Assembly: GCA_964006375.1 (NCBI GenBank)
Contig: OZ023267.1
Span: 19,964,539-20,028,538, forward strand
DNA from: Tillus elongatus
Taxonomy: Eukaryota; Arthropoda; Insecta; Coleoptera; Cleridae
Length of the DNA stretch: 64,000 nt
Reading direction: 5' to 3'
Of this stretch, positions 1 to 11,754 are shown in pieces. Each line of letters begins with the position of its first letter. Position 1 is the first letter of the stretch. The notes under the pieces were generated by a model. That model was not told the origin of the DNA, ran no database searches, and saw only the letters and a program-made list of their open reading frames with translations. The position numbers were made by a program, and so were the translations under genes.

Positions 1-292
1 GTTCTATTCATCGATCTCGGCCATCTTCTTACTAACGCCACGACTAAACTGAAGTGATCTACTTATAGAAGAGCAAAAAAAAAAGAGATGATGAAGATCG
101 TTGGGACGCCCGATCGCTTTTTTAATCAACTGGACATACGTAAAAGAAGCTGAAAATAACCTTCTAATACGCTATTATACTAAAGTAGTTGCGAAATCAT
201 CTTTCATTGTCATGCCTATTTAGATCCACATAGTGCGAGGCGATTTGAGGCCCGTTTTTAGACCACTGGGAGTCTATATAGGGTGCTCTTGT
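1..292. other. Unassigned non-coding DNA
   Basis: I see no coding frame, known repeat or RNA gene here. Bases 279-292 next to the following element include GGGTGCTCTTGTATATAG, a weak echo of the terminal motif of the mariner-like elements of this window. Confidence 0.4.
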
Positions 293-583
293 ATATAGAG
301 TGGCTAATTGAAAACGAAACAGACCGATTTGCGTCCAAAGAATTTTTTTCTTAAGAAACGCTGAAACACGTCAATTTTGATATTGAGGGGGACATGTTTT
401 GACATAAAACTCAACTTTTTCACATCAACCCCTTAAGGGTGGTGATAACAACCCTTATATTTTAAATAGGGAACATCATTTGGAAGCTCTTTCTTTTTTG
501 AATTCAGCACACTAATTTTTTTTTGAAGTTTTATCAATTCGTTTAAAAATTATTCACAGTTGAAGATGCAAAAACGCATTTCA

Positions 584-674
584 CTCATTCCGATAAAAAA
601 ATGTACTGATAGTCAATGTTTTGTTGGTTTGTAAACAAAAAATGGACTATCAGAACATTTCTTATCGGAATGAG
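584..674. repeat. ~90-bp palindrome in the element leader
   Basis: CTCATTCCGATAAAAAAATG at 584 pairs with CATTTCTTATCGGAATGAG at 656-674, and ACTGATAGTC pairs with GACTATCAG inside it. The arms are ~30 nt with few mismatches around a short AT-rich loop. It lies between the left inverted end and the transposase start, so it may be a small nested fold-back insertion or a structured leader; I cannot decide. Confidence 0.6.
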
Positions 675-747
675 AGAAACATGGTTTCTTATTTTAGTTT
701 ATCGGTCGGTTGGATACTTGATAGTACTACCGAAAATTAATTTCACA

Positions 748-1814
748 ATGGTGTCTTCTGTAGAAGACAGAGTTGAAATAATTCCTTTTTTTTTCAAAAA
801 CGATGACTGTGCCAACCGTACCGCAAATTTGTTTAATGAACGACATCCGAACAGACATGTTAACAGAAAATACATTTTGGAGTTAGTTGCAAAGTTTCGA
901 CAAAGTGGTTCAGTAGCCAACAAAAAACGGGATCCTGAACGTGAATTTCCGGTTAGAAATGAGACTACTGAGATTGAAGTTTTAGGACAAACTGCTGCAG
1001 ACCCAACTTTGAGCACGAGAAAATTGGCCAATGTTTCAAACATCAAAAGAAGAACTATTCAGCGAATATTGAAGCATCATAAATTTCACCCGTATAAAAT
1101 AAATCTTGTACAACAACTGAATGAAGATGATTTTGATCGGCGGCTGGAGTTTTGTGAAGCTATGACTGCACGAATAGCCAATAACGGGAACTTTCTGTTT
1201 AATATATGTTTTTCAGACGAGTACGTTTTTATTAAACTCTACAGTCAATCGTCATAATTGCAATTATTGGGCAGATAATAATCCAAGAAATTTTCACGAA
1301 GTCCACACTCAAACTCCACAGAAATTGAACGTCTGGACTGGCATTTTTGGAGACCGTTTAATCGGATCAATTTTTCTTGAGTGGCGAAACGTATTTGGAG
1401 TTACTAGAAGATATCGTTTACCCCTTACTAATTGACGTTGTTGAAAATGATGATGGCTATGAAGAAAATCAATTAGTGCTTCAACAAGATGGAGCTTCTT
1501 CGCATTTTTCACAACGTGTTAGGGAGTTTTTGGACAGAGAGTTTCCAGAGCAATGGATTGGGCGTAGAGGTGCTATTGAGTGGCCCCCTAGATCACCGGA
1601 TTTAACTCCATTATACTTCTTTCTATGGGGCTATTTACAGAGTAGAATTTTCTCAACAGAACCGGAGTCTCTGGAAGAATTACGACGACGTATTGTTGAA
1701 GAATGTCGTCTAATAACTCCACAAATGCTCCAGAATGTCAGAGCTCGTTTTGAACAAAATTTGTACTTTTGTATGGAAGCTGGTGGTCAACAATTTGAAC
1801 ACTTACTTAACTGA
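748..1814 (+). pseudogene. DUF4817-type Tc1/mariner transposase, frameshifted
   Basis: The transposase would cut and paste the surrounding element. I take the ATG at 748 (MVSSVEDRVEI) because the preceding 44 codons are unlike the family. Residues ~1-55 form the N-terminal helix-turn-helix (NERHPNRHVNRKYILELV). The catalytic core starts with FSDE near 1216. A frameshift near 1225 and another near 1380 split the frame; the second half (1377-1814) carries QQDGASSH and SPDLTPLY. The third catalytic acidic residue, D in related copies, is Y here (codon 1614-1616). Counting to that position gives a D,D41D-like spacing. A dead copy. Confidence 0.85.
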
Positions 1815-2229
1815 ATAAACATTTTTGAACGTTTGCTTTTGTTTTTTAGTTTTTTAACGAAAAATTGACTAATTAGTGCATTTATTATCACAATGAATGA
1901 AATAGGTCCTTGCAACTACAACTGAGAATCATTTTTAAACGAATTGATAAAACTTCCAAAAAAATTAGTCTGCTGAATTCAGAAAAGAAAGAACTTTCAA
2001 ATGAGGTAACACTCGACCCATGTTCCCTATTTAAAATATAAGGGTTGTTATCACCACCCTTAAGAGGTTGATGTGACAAAGTTGAGTTATATGTCAAAAC
2101 ATGTCCCCCTCAATATTAAAATTGACGTGTTTAAGCGTTTCTTAAAAAAAAATTCTCTGGACGCAAACCGGTCTGTTTCGTTTTCAATGCGAAACCCTGT
2201 ATATGGTCCTGAGCTATAATGTTACAAAA

Positions 2230-2268
2230 CATAGTCACAGCATACTGTTGATTATGCTGTGACATAGT
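2230..2268. other. Small perfect hairpin
   Basis: GTCACAGCATA (2234-2244) and TATGCTGTGAC (2253-2263) form an 11-bp stem with an 8-nt loop, extended by CATA/TATG-like flanks. TATAAAAG follows at 2272. No gene is attached that I can see. Function unknown. Confidence 0.5.
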
Positions 2269-2489
2269 TGTATAAAAGCGTAATGAAGACTTATCACAGT
2301 CTAAAGAGGGTGTCGCCTTGTCGACAACCATGACTTTGCGCTGCCAGTTTCTCTGTCATGGTTGTTAGTTTGGAAAAGGGGTGTTATGCAGCGGTTTCCC
2401 GTTGCCTTCCGCCCAATATATAAGCGAAGAAGAGACGTGAAAGAGGCCGTTAGAGGGGGGGGGGAGGTGAGGACTATATGATAAAAAGC

Positions 2490-2662
2490 CTGGACGCAGC
2501 AAGTGCGTTACGGTAGCGAATTTTCTTTAAAATATTTTTAATAGCAAATGTCTTTCTTTGATAAAAGCAGGCACCAAACTTGGTTGCCTATGTAGTAAAA
2601 ACAATGTACCATATTTCATCGAAATAACTTTATTGTTTGAAAATATATAAACATTTTTCAAA
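2490..2662 (+). repeat. CGCAG repeat, T block, left part
   Basis: Starts CTGGACGCAGCAAGTGCG and follows the T-block order: ATTTTTAATAGCAAATG, GCAGGCACCAAACTTGG, GTAGTAAAAACAATGTACC, CTTTATTGTTTGAAAAT. It stops where a second degraded copy begins. Confidence 0.75.
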
Positions 2663-2968
2663 GGTCAGGATGCAGCAAGTGTGTTATGGAAGTGAATTTC
2701 CATAAAAAAGTTTTTAATAGCAAATGCGAGCAGGCATCAATCTGATTACCGGTATAGCCTATCAATCTGATTACCGGTATAGGCTATACGTCTATGTAGT
2801 AGAAACAATGTACTATATTTTATCAACATTACTTATGGTTTGAAAATATACAAAAATTTTCCGAAAATAAACTGAAATGTTGGTTTACTAACCAATAAAG
2901 CTTATGTTAATAGCAAAATGAGTTATTGAAATTTGAAGGATTTAATTAAAATTCGGTAAATTTGCAGA
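2663..2968 (+). repeat. CGCAG repeat, T block, degraded copy
   Basis: Starts AGGATGCAGCAAGTGTG and runs the whole T block to AAAATTCGGTAAATTTGC. It contains a private ~23-bp tandem duplication, ATCAATCTGATTACCGGTAT, at about 2737 and 2760. It lies head to tail with the preceding fragment. Confidence 0.65.
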
Positions 2969-3009
2969 TTAGCTCCCGAGCGCTTTTCACAAAATTGTTT
3001 TCAGAAACA

Positions 3010-3535
3010 TTACTAGGACCCCACCTGGATGCACAAACCACAAGAAAAATGTCTTGTTCACACCCCCACACCCCCCAAAGAACTTACGGGACTGGGAGTG
3101 AATAGGGGTGCTGGGCGGGGTAGCTAGTAAAAAGGAAATATGAGCAGGAAATGCGCAGAAACCTGCTTGAAAGCTGTATATTTGAAGCCATATCCGCACA
3201 GCACCCCTATTCGCCCAAGGTCACGTAATTTCCTTGGGGGGTATGAACAAGAAGTTTGTCTTGTGGTTTATGCAACGAGGGTGGTTGTATGCACACGAGG
3301 GGGGAAAATGCCTACGACGAAGCAGAACCCGCCGGGGTTCGACTTGCGGCAGGGGTGGGTGGTTGGGGTGGCTGCTTCGTCCTAGGGATTTTCCTTCCCC
3401 ACTCGCGTGCATACAACCACCCTCGCTGCATAAACCACAAGAAAAATGTCTTGTTCATACCTGCCAAGGAAGTTACGGCACCTGGGAGAATAGGGGTGTT
3501 GTGCGGCGTAGGCAGCGTTTAAGGGGAATATGGCT
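3010..3535. repeat. GC-rich fold-back with a third arm
   Basis: Arms 3187-3335 and 3374-3530 are inverted copies sharing AACAAGA...TCTTGTGGTTTATGCA, GAGGGTGGTTGTATGCA and a GACGAAGCAG core around the centre. A third partial arm (3015-3110), carrying AAACCACAAGAAAAATG and GAATAGGGGTG, repeats the right arm in the same orientation. It is markedly more GC-rich than its flanks. The short open frames across it are products of the palindrome, not genes. Confidence 0.7.
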
Positions 3536-3604
3536 TCAAGATGTGAAGCCAAAGCTTACTAGTGGTATCTATTAACATCCCCCCCACACCGTTGTATAGT
3601 GACG

Positions 3605-3690
3605 AGTTATTTTTATTATCATTATTATTCTTATTATTGTGATTATTATTTATTATTATTATTTTCATTTTTATTATTTTCATCAATTCA
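3605..3690. repeat. Imperfect (ATT)n microsatellite
   Basis: Runs of ATT/TTA trinucleotides with scattered changes. The rest of 3536-3837 is AT-rich DNA in which I see nothing else, apart from TATCTCGGA/TCCGAGATA as a spaced inverted pair (about 3712 and 3764). Confidence 0.8.
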
Positions 3691-3837
3691 AAGAAACCAA
3701 AAAAGTAGTATTATCTCGGATAATACAAAATTCACATACTTCCCATCATAACTTGGGAATCGTCCGAGATAGGTATAGGGAATGCTGATACAGATGGAAG
3801 CATAATATCATTCTGAAGGATATGCATTGAAAATAAA

Positions 3838-4334
3838 CAGGGTGTTCTATTTGGAAAAAAAAACTTTTTCGTGTTTGAAATCATCGATATTTGAACTTCG
3901 TTAAACAACACCCTGTATCATTTTTGTCAATTTTTCGCGATGAAAATAACTCTGACCACTAGGACTAGAGTTGCGCTAAGTTTCAGAATCACGACTTACT
4001 TGATGGCTGAGAATCGCCACTTCAAAAATTTGCAACTTTATGATGTAAAAACAATAAAAAATCGATTATCTTGAGAACGGCTGACACCATATAGGCAAGT
4101 GGCATATAATTTTCCTCATAATTGCATGCTTATTCCGAATATGGAATAATATGTAGGGTGTTCCATTAAAATTAAGAAAGTTGTTGACAACTTCCGGTAC
4201 AACCGAAAGTGATATAATCACCAAAATATTTTCGTTATAATTAACGGATGGTGATACATCCAGTTGCAAATTTTCAGATTCGCAATCACAGTACTAGTTC
4301 GAAAACTTCTAATGCACGCCTTACGTGGGGCAGC

Positions 4335-4337
<3 letters not shown>
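3838..4337. repeat. Detached mariner-like inverted-end arm
   Basis: Its organisation matches one arm of the 48839-52091 element: an ~80-bp module bounded by ACAGGGTGTTC and ACACCCTGTA (3838-3920), a ~237-bp spacer, and a ~180-bp module from TAGGGTGTTCCATT to the outer tip CAGCCTGTA, which enters the (TA)n tract. The outer module holds ACTTCCGGTACAACCG, the counterpart of the TTCCGGTTATACCGGAAG palindrome in the other arm. No transposase or partner arm is adjacent, so this is a one-ended relic. Confidence 0.6.

Positions 4338-4421
<84 letters not shown>
4338..4421. repeat. (TA)n microsatellite between two transposon tips
   Basis: An unbroken ~84-bp TA repeat. On the left it continues the tip CAGCCTGTA, on the right it runs into the tip TACAGGCTGTT of the next element. 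Confidence 0.95.
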
Positions 4422-4424
<3 letters not shown>

Positions 4425-5339
4425 GCTGTTAAAAAATAGTGGGCCAACCCGTTAACCACGGATTCCTCAGACGAAAATTTTATGACTTTCCTTATAACAT
4501 TTTTCTTCTGGGGGCCCCGTTTTCGAAATACAGAGTGTTGAAATTGAACTTAAAAAATAATTTTTCATTTATAATTTTTATGTTTTTGAAGTTATCTTCA
4601 TGAAATTTTGCACGTAGCCTTATTTCAGAACTAGACGCCATCTGTATAGATGAAGAGAAAAAAATCAAATCCCAAGGGGGGTACAGTGGGGGGGGGGGGG
4701 TTAGAACAAGTATTGACCCTCTAAACTTTTTTTGTGCGCACGCCAATGGTTCCAAAAACAAATGGATTTTGTTAGACAAAATAATTTTATAACTTTTGTT
4801 TCTCTAGTTTAATTTTGATAAAACGACTAGTTTATGGGTTATTGTAAGTTGTATGGTCGGACCCAAACAGACGAGAAAGAACCTACGAAACCTTTTTCAT
4901 TTATAATTTTTATGTTTTTGAAGTTATCTCTATGAAATTTTGCACGTAGTCTTATTCCAAGACTAGACGACATCTGCGTGAATAAGAAAAATCAAACCCC
5001 AAGGGGTATAGGAGGGTTGGTATTAGTAATAATGCCCTAAACTTTTTTGTGCGCACGACAATGATTTCAAAACAAATGACTGTTATTAGATCAATCAATG
5101 TCGTAACTTTAGTCATTTCAGTTAATATTTTATTAAAAGGATTAGTTTAAGAGTTATTTCAAGTTGAATGATCGGGCCCAAAAAAGAAACTTTATTTTCA
5201 CGAATGGAACGTTTTCTAATATAATTCTTATTTTGCAACGCCTATATTCGTTGTTGGTAGAATTTTTTGGGTCCACTTAGGCTCTGAAAAATACTAGAAG
5301 GTAAGTTGCTGACTGTCAAAATAGTATTTTCACGGCGAT

Positions 5340-5460
5340 ATTCAAACTATGGGTATAAGTACACTTGGAGAGCCCAAATCACCACAACACATTTAAAAAA
5401 AGACCTGACGATCGTTTCACTAACCAAGTTAGCGTCATCAGAGGATGAAACATTCTGATA
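5340..5460 (-). ncRNA. Hammerhead-ribozyme-like repeat
   Basis: On the minus strand, CTGATGA (complement of 5435-5441) is followed by GCTAAC/GTTAGT able to form a stem around a TTG loop, then GAAACGATCGTC. That fits a hammerhead core: CUGAUGA, stem II, GAAA, a very short stem III closed by GAUC, and a cleavage-type GUC. CCT before the core can pair with AGG after it as stem I. One extra C follows CUGAUGA, so the fold is not canonical. The downstream GTGTTGTGGTGATTTGGG is shared with 8537-8772. Such minimal hammerheads with tiny stem III are known from Penelope-like elements. Activity is untested. Confidence 0.4.
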
Positions 5461-5502
5461 TGGGTATACTTTGTGATAATTGACCTTATCATTTTCGACA
5501 AT

Positions 5503-6640
5503 ATGACAAATATCATATCATTTTCTGACATGACAGATATCGTATTAATAATGGGTAAGAGTTTAATGATAGTAACTTTTTAGTACAACCAGTTTTTAAT
5601 AATTTATCTTGCTTGTAGGTAAATGTGATTGTAATGCTAGTCATGCTGCTAGACGCTATGCAGCTACATTTCCTAACCGTTATCACCCGAAGAGGAAATT
5701 TTTCTCAACATTAGTTCGTCGCATGAGGGAATCAGGTACCATAAAACAACAGCGTACAGGTAACAACGGGAGACCACGGAATCTCAATACCAGGCAAGAA
5801 GAAGAAATCCTAAAAATAGTGGAAACAACACCTAGAACAAGTACAAGAGCAGTAGCCCGCCAAATGAGGCATAATGAGCGTGCCACTATAAATTCATCTG
5901 ATGTGCACCGAGTACTGAACAATCACTGTACCCGTATCATGTTCAGAAAGTACACGCTCTTTTACCCCAAGACGCATTAACAAGAATGACTTTCTGCAAC
6001 TGGATGTTACTGGAGAACAGTCGTGAGCAGCAATTCCTGAGATTTATTATGTTTTCCGCTGAAGCCCTTTTCACTCGCAATGGTGTTACGAATTTGCATA
6101 ATCGTCACATGTGGGCACAAGAACATCCGCATGCGATAGTCGAAACTCGTCATCAAGTCAACTTTAGATTGAACGTATGGACAGGAATAATTGATGACTT
6201 ACTTTTAGGCCCAGTTTTTTTGCCAACTCGAGTAAATGCGGATGTGTTTCTAACATTTTTACAGAATGAGTTCGTAGATTTACTTGACGATATGCCTCTG
6301 AAAATTCGGCGAAATATGTGGCTACAACTGGACGGTGCTCCGCCTCATTACGGATGAGACGTTCGACAACATTTAAGTAACACATTCAATGGCCGTTAGA
6401 TTGGTCGGGGGGAAGATGCACCTGTCAACTGGCCAGCCCGTTTCCCCGACCTCAACCCTTTAGATTTTAGTTTCTGGGGATATATGAAATAATTTGTGTA
6501 CAGGGTGCCCATACTCGATGCAGAACATCTGCGGGAATGAATCCTACAAGGTGCAGAGGAATACCGTATGAAACCAGACATTTTCAAAAAATTTCGGTTT
6601 TCTCTTATCAAAACAGCCCGCCTGTGGTAGCTATATTGAG
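5503..6640 (+). pseudogene. DUF4817-type transposase with an apparent 64-nt intron
   Basis: Exon 1 (5503- or 5530-5554) reads ...DMTDIVLIMG and joins exon 2 (from 5619, KCDCNASHAARRYAATFPNR) in phase, which restores the usual family N-terminus; the intron 5555-5618 runs GTAAGA to TTGTAG. The helix-turn-helix is followed by GNNGRPRNLN and ATINSSDVHRVLNN, then a frameshift near 5930. The core reads FSAEALFT, where the first catalytic D is A (codon 6058-6060), then LDGAPPH and FPDLNPLDF. In-frame stops occur at 6355, ~6397, ~6490 and ~6538. It belongs to the surrounding element and is inactive. Confidence 0.75.
5555..5618 (+). other. Putative intron in the transposase
   Basis: Donor ATGG|GTAAGAG and acceptor TTTATCTTGCTTGTAG|G flank 64 nt, a usual insect intron size. 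Removing it joins two stretches that both match the family in one frame. Without splicing, the frame upstream of 5609 has no plausible start. Confidence 0.55.
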
Positions 6641-7542
6641 CATTTAATTAAATTATAATTATATTTCTATAACACCGCTTTACTTACCATTTTTCATTAT
6701 TTTTAGTTTAGTTTTCATCTTAATAATAGACTGGTAGTTTAAGTTTAATATACAAGTTATACTTATGAAACGGTTTTGATGACATCTAATTACATATGTG
6801 TGAAACATAGTACTATGTATGTATTCAAGTAGCAATATTTAAGGCAATGGAATGAGCTACAATTTCTGTGTAATACATTCTTTATTCTGATTGCAAATTA
6901 ATTAAAAAAATACATTTTTTTTAAATTTGTTGAGCCATGTCACCGGCGTTGAAGAACGCAAATAACCTACGATATTAGTTTCTATTAGACCACCGGCACC
7001 CGAATAAAAAATGTAGGGGTTTGATTTTTCTTATTCACGCAGATGTCGTCTAGTCGTGGTATAAGACTACATGTTATATTTCATGGAGATAACGTTTCGT
7101 AGGTTCTTTCTCATCTGTTTGGGTCCGACCATACAACTTACAATAACTCATAAACTAGTCGTTTTATCAAAATTCAACTAGAGAAACAAAAGTTATAAAA
7201 TAATTTTGTCTAACAAAGGCAATTTGGTTTGAAACCATTGGCGTGCGCACAAAAAAGTTTAGAGGGTCAATACTTGTTCCACCCTCCTTGTACCCCCCTT
7301 GGGATTTGATTTTTCTCTCCTCATCTATACAGATGGCGTCTAGTTCTAAAATAAGGCTACGTGCAAAATTTCATGGAGATAACTTCGAAAACATAAAAAT
7401 TAAAAATTATTTTTTAAGTTCAACTTCAACACTCTGTATTTCGAAAACGGGGCCCCCAGAAGAAAAATGTTATAAGGAAAGTCATAAAATTTTCGTCTCG
7501 GGAATCCGTGGTTAGCGGATTGGCCCACTATTTTGTAACACC

Positions 7543-7544
<2 letters not shown>

Positions 7545-7631
<87 letters not shown>
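7545..7631. repeat. (TA)n microsatellite at the right end of the 4421-7545 element
   Basis: Starts directly in the tip CACCCTGTATATA and runs ~86 bp into AAATTATAATTAATATT. Confidence 0.95.
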
Positions 7632-7634
<3 letters not shown>

Positions 7635-8100
7635 TATAATTAATATTTAATAATAAATAAATAATATTACTAGGACTATTCAGTTAACTTGGATATTGGG
7701 CAGACACTACTATTGTAAAGAGGAGAATGTAGCAACTATCTCGTCATCCTTCATTTTATCATCCTCCCTGAAAGAAGCGGAATGTGACTGACAAACCGAG
7801 TTGCGTCTGTAAACAAAACTACAATATACGTTGACAAAAGAATACGTTAAGGCAACTGTCTAGTGTGCGTATATGTGTAGAATGTTTAAGTGTAGGTGCC
7901 AATTCAATGAATGAACAGCAACTCTTATGTTAATAGGTTAATTCCCCCAGCTAGACTTTTGTCAATCCACCTACGCATACTAATAATAAACTTGTTTCAT
8001 TTCCTTTACAAGTTATAGTTTTGCCATAGGTTATTGCCTCTCGCACACGTCGCTCCTGCTTATCTCTTACATCACACAATGTCACAATTATCGATAGATT
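7632..8100. other. Unassigned non-coding DNA
   Basis: No frame, inverted repeat or family block recognised; base composition is more mixed than in the flanking repeats. Confidence 0.4.
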
Positions 8101-8395
8101 AACAATATTATATTTTATCGTCCGGTAGAGGCGTCATATTATTCTTCAATACATACTGTAAATTAACATCAAGATAATTGTGGCATTGATGTGAGCAAGT
8201 TGAATGTTTGCACGTTCCACATGGAACCGTTGGTCTCGTGTACCATACGGTGGTGGGCACGTTAAAGATACCGACCCCACTTACAGCTAGTAAGGGTTTC
8301 AGAAAAATGTCCACGATAGTGAGGTAGAAATGGACACTGGCGTCGATAATAGGCCATAGTCATGGTAATAGACAGGCCTTAAAGAGACAAAATAC
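8101..8395 (+). repeat. SINE-like or LINE 3'-end repeat, copy 1
   Basis: Matches 34195-34445 with divergence: GCACGTTCCAC, CACGTTAAAGAT, CCCCACTTACAG, GATAGTGAGGTAGAAATGG, GGCGTCGATAATAGGCCATAG and TAATAGACAGGCCTTAAAG recur in order. Its 5' part (8155-8200) also matches 33113-33170. No tRNA-like promoter boxes are evident, so it may be a LINE 3' untranslated region rather than a SINE. Confidence 0.55.
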
Positions 8396-8444
8396 AAAAT
8401 ACACACTCTATGGAAATTAAATAGAAGACCAGACGAATGACACT

Positions 8445-8535
8445 CCAAAAATTTCATAATAATGTTTTTAAGAGTAAATGTATCTTCTTTTACTGAAAGC
8501 CTGTATCAAATTTGGTTACCAGTATAACTAACTCA
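8445..8535 (+). repeat. CGCAG repeat, T block internal scrap
   Basis: AAAATTTCATAATAATG, TTTTTAAGAGTAAATG and CAAATTTGGTTACCAGTAT follow T-block order, but the terminal motif is missing. Confidence 0.5.
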
Positions 8536-8536
8536 A

Positions 8537-8772
8537 GATTGGAACCTGTGATGAGCACTGATAAGTACCCTTGGAGAACTCAAATCACCACAACACATCT
8601 TTTTACAGACCTGCTGATCGTTTGGCTAACAAAGTAAGCGTCATCAGTGGATGCAAAATTCATACATTTTTCATCCTCTGATGACGCTAACGTTGTTAGT
8701 AAAACGATCTTCATGTATTTAAAAATATGTGTTGTGGTGATTTGGGTTCTACAAGTGTGCTTACCTTTACTT
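8537..8772. ncRNA. Two hammerhead-like repeats in inverted orientation
   Basis: Minus-strand copy: CTGATGA at the complement of 8641-8647, with a degraded stem II (GCTTAC...GTTAGCC) and AAACGATC. Plus-strand copy: CTGATGA at 8678-8684, then GCTAACGTTGTTAGT and AAAACGATCTTC. Both continue into ATGTGTTGTGGTGATTTG and a CAAG.GT.CTTA motif, as at 5340-5460. The pair forms a ~100-bp-arm palindrome. Both cores depart from GAAA (CAAA and AAAA), so these two are probably inactive relics of the same repeat. Confidence 0.35.
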
Positions 8773-8807
8773 AATTTCAACCTCCCCTGAGTTATTCAAT
8801 AAAAAAC

Positions 8808-9123
8808 TCTGGACGCAGCAAGTGCGTTATGGTAGTGAATTTTCATAAAAATGTTTTTATTGCAAATATGTGTGTTTTCTTTTTAAGAAAGCAGGCATCA
8901 ATTTTGGTTACCAGTATAACCTATATAGTAAAAACAATGTGCCATGTTTCATAAAAATAACTTTATTGTGTGAAAATGTACAAAAATTTCCAAAAGTAAA
9001 CTTAAAGTGTTCCCGGAAAAACTCGTTTCTTGGTCAACCTTATAGGTTAATAGCAAATTGGGATATTCAAATATGAAGCATTTGATCAAAATTCGCTACC
9101 ATAACGCACTTGCTGCACCCAGA
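8808..9123 (+). repeat. CGCAG repeat, complete T block
   Basis: Begins TCTGGACGCAGCAAGTGCG after an A-run and ends ATAACGCACTTGCTGCACCC, so the block has ~35-bp inverted termini, MITE-like. Internal landmarks are AAAGCAGGCATCAATTTTGG, GTAAAAACAATGTGCCATG, TTATTGTGTGAAAATGTAC and GTCAACCTTATAGGTTAATA. No coding capacity. Confidence 0.85.
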
Positions 9124-9205
9124 ATTTATTTTCTTACAAACATGCATTATATTTCGATGGAAAATGCAAAAATGCAATAACATAAGGCGTGTTTGATTAA
9201 AAAAA

Positions 9206-9566
9206 GCTCTGGACGCAGCAAGTGCGTTATGGTAGTGAATTTTCATTTAAATGTTTTTATTGAAAATATGTGTGTTTTCTTTTTAAGAAAGCTGACATCA
9301 ATTTTGGTTACCAGTATAACCTATATAGAAAAAGCAGGCATCAAATTTGATTACCAGTATAACATATAGAGTAAAAACAATGTGCCATGTTTCATCAAAA
9401 TAACTTGATTGTTTGAAAACGTACAGAAATTTCCAAAAGTAAACTTAAAGTGTAACCGAAAAAATCCGTTTCTTGGTCAACCTTATAGGTTAATAGCAAA
9501 TTGAGCTTTTCAAACATGAAGCATTTAATCAAAATTTGCAACCACAACGCACTTGCTGCCTCCAGA
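9206..9566 (+). repeat. CGCAG repeat, second T block
   Basis: Same landmarks as the preceding copy. It has an extra ~50-bp internal duplication (GCTGACATCAATTTTGG then GCAGGCATCAAATTTG). The ~80-bp linker between the two T blocks (CATGCATTATATTTCGATGG) recurs after this copy, so T block plus linker is itself tandem here. Confidence 0.85.
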
Positions 9567-10990
<1,424 letters not shown>

Positions 10991-11754
10991 CAAGAAATTG
11001 CTAGATATTATTGGAATCCTATGATGTCAGAATTCAATATGGCGCTCATGAGAAATGGGTAGGCGCAGCGGTGTAGAAAAATTTTGAGTCCGCTATCAGG
11101 TAGAAAACGGAAAATGGATGTAAGAATGTACTTTTCGTTTCTTTATACGAGTTAAAATAAATAAGATAGAAGCGAAAATCAAAAATTGCTATTGCTCTTT
11201 ATGCTGTGGTTTTTATCTTGCAACTGAGGATTATGTTACCTCTCAAGAGCCAAATTTTCTTTATAACTTTTGCTAACTGGTAAGTACTATGAGGTTTACC
11301 TATATGGTTGACAGCTTCCTTGAAAATATAGGAGGCTGTAATTAGTCAGCGGAAACACGAAAGGGGTAATATGAATAAAAAATTTTCGGTTTTTTAAGCC
11401 TTACATTCTCAAGTACATTAGGTAGCTAAGTTAGAAAACGATGCATCCAAGTTTTTAGATTTATTACTATTAAAATAATTATTATTTAATTTCATTGTCA
11501 AGTGGAAACTGTAGGACGAAGGAGGAGGCAATGTCTTTGATTACATTTGCTTTTATTAGAATTGAATATCGGTCAGAGCAAAGTGCAGTGTAGTATTGTG
11601 TTACATATCGCACATCTTACATGTACTATAAGATCCACCCACTAATTAAAACCTACCCATGGGAATAAGAATGCGACTTCGAACAGGTCTTTAGATTGCA
11701 TATTGTACAGGGAAGGACTTAGTGTTAGTAAATGTTTTAAATGCCTTCCATTCA
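10991..11754. other. Unassigned non-coding DNA
   Basis: No frame over 60 codons with a recognisable product and no window repeat was found. The stretch separates a composite-repeat copy from a Jockey 3' end. Confidence 0.4.

Larger units (their letters stand above)
293..2203 (+). mobile_element. Tc1/mariner-like DNA transposon with ~310-bp inverted ends
   Basis: The left end (about 293-600) and right end (about 1890-2203) are inverted copies of each other: both carry GAAAACGAAACAGACCG near the tip, then a GTCAATTTT...GAGGGGGACATG stretch and GGGTGGTGATAACAACCC further in. Inside lies a disabled transposase (748-1814). The right tip reads GCGAAACCCTGTATAT, so a TA target is plausible; the left tip is less well preserved. 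At ~1.9 kb with one transposase, the length fits the superfamily. It is defective because the transposase is broken. Confidence 0.85.
4421..7545 (+). mobile_element. Mariner-like transposon with ~0.5-0.6-kb inverted ends, flanked by (TA)n
   Basis: The left arm (4421-~5050) and right arm (~6985-7545) are inverted copies; both carry TAGTGGGCCAACCCG-type tips, GGGGCCCCGTTTTCG, the TACAGAGTGTTGAA motif, TGCACGTAG and CATGAAATTTTGC. Within the left arm the segment ~4560-4880 is repeated in diverged form at ~4890-5190, so the arm is itself partly tandem. The right tip is TAACACCCTGTATATA. Both ends adjoin (TA)n tracts. The cargo is a disabled transposase (5503-6640) and, in the left half, a hammerhead-like repeat at 5340-5460. 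Confidence 0.88.

Noticed and set aside
699..1046. 115-codon minus-strand frame
   Set aside because: Shadow of the transposase coding strand.
3140..3575. Four overlapping frames of 63-113 codons
   Set aside because: They lie on the palindrome arms and are its mirror products; no family motif.
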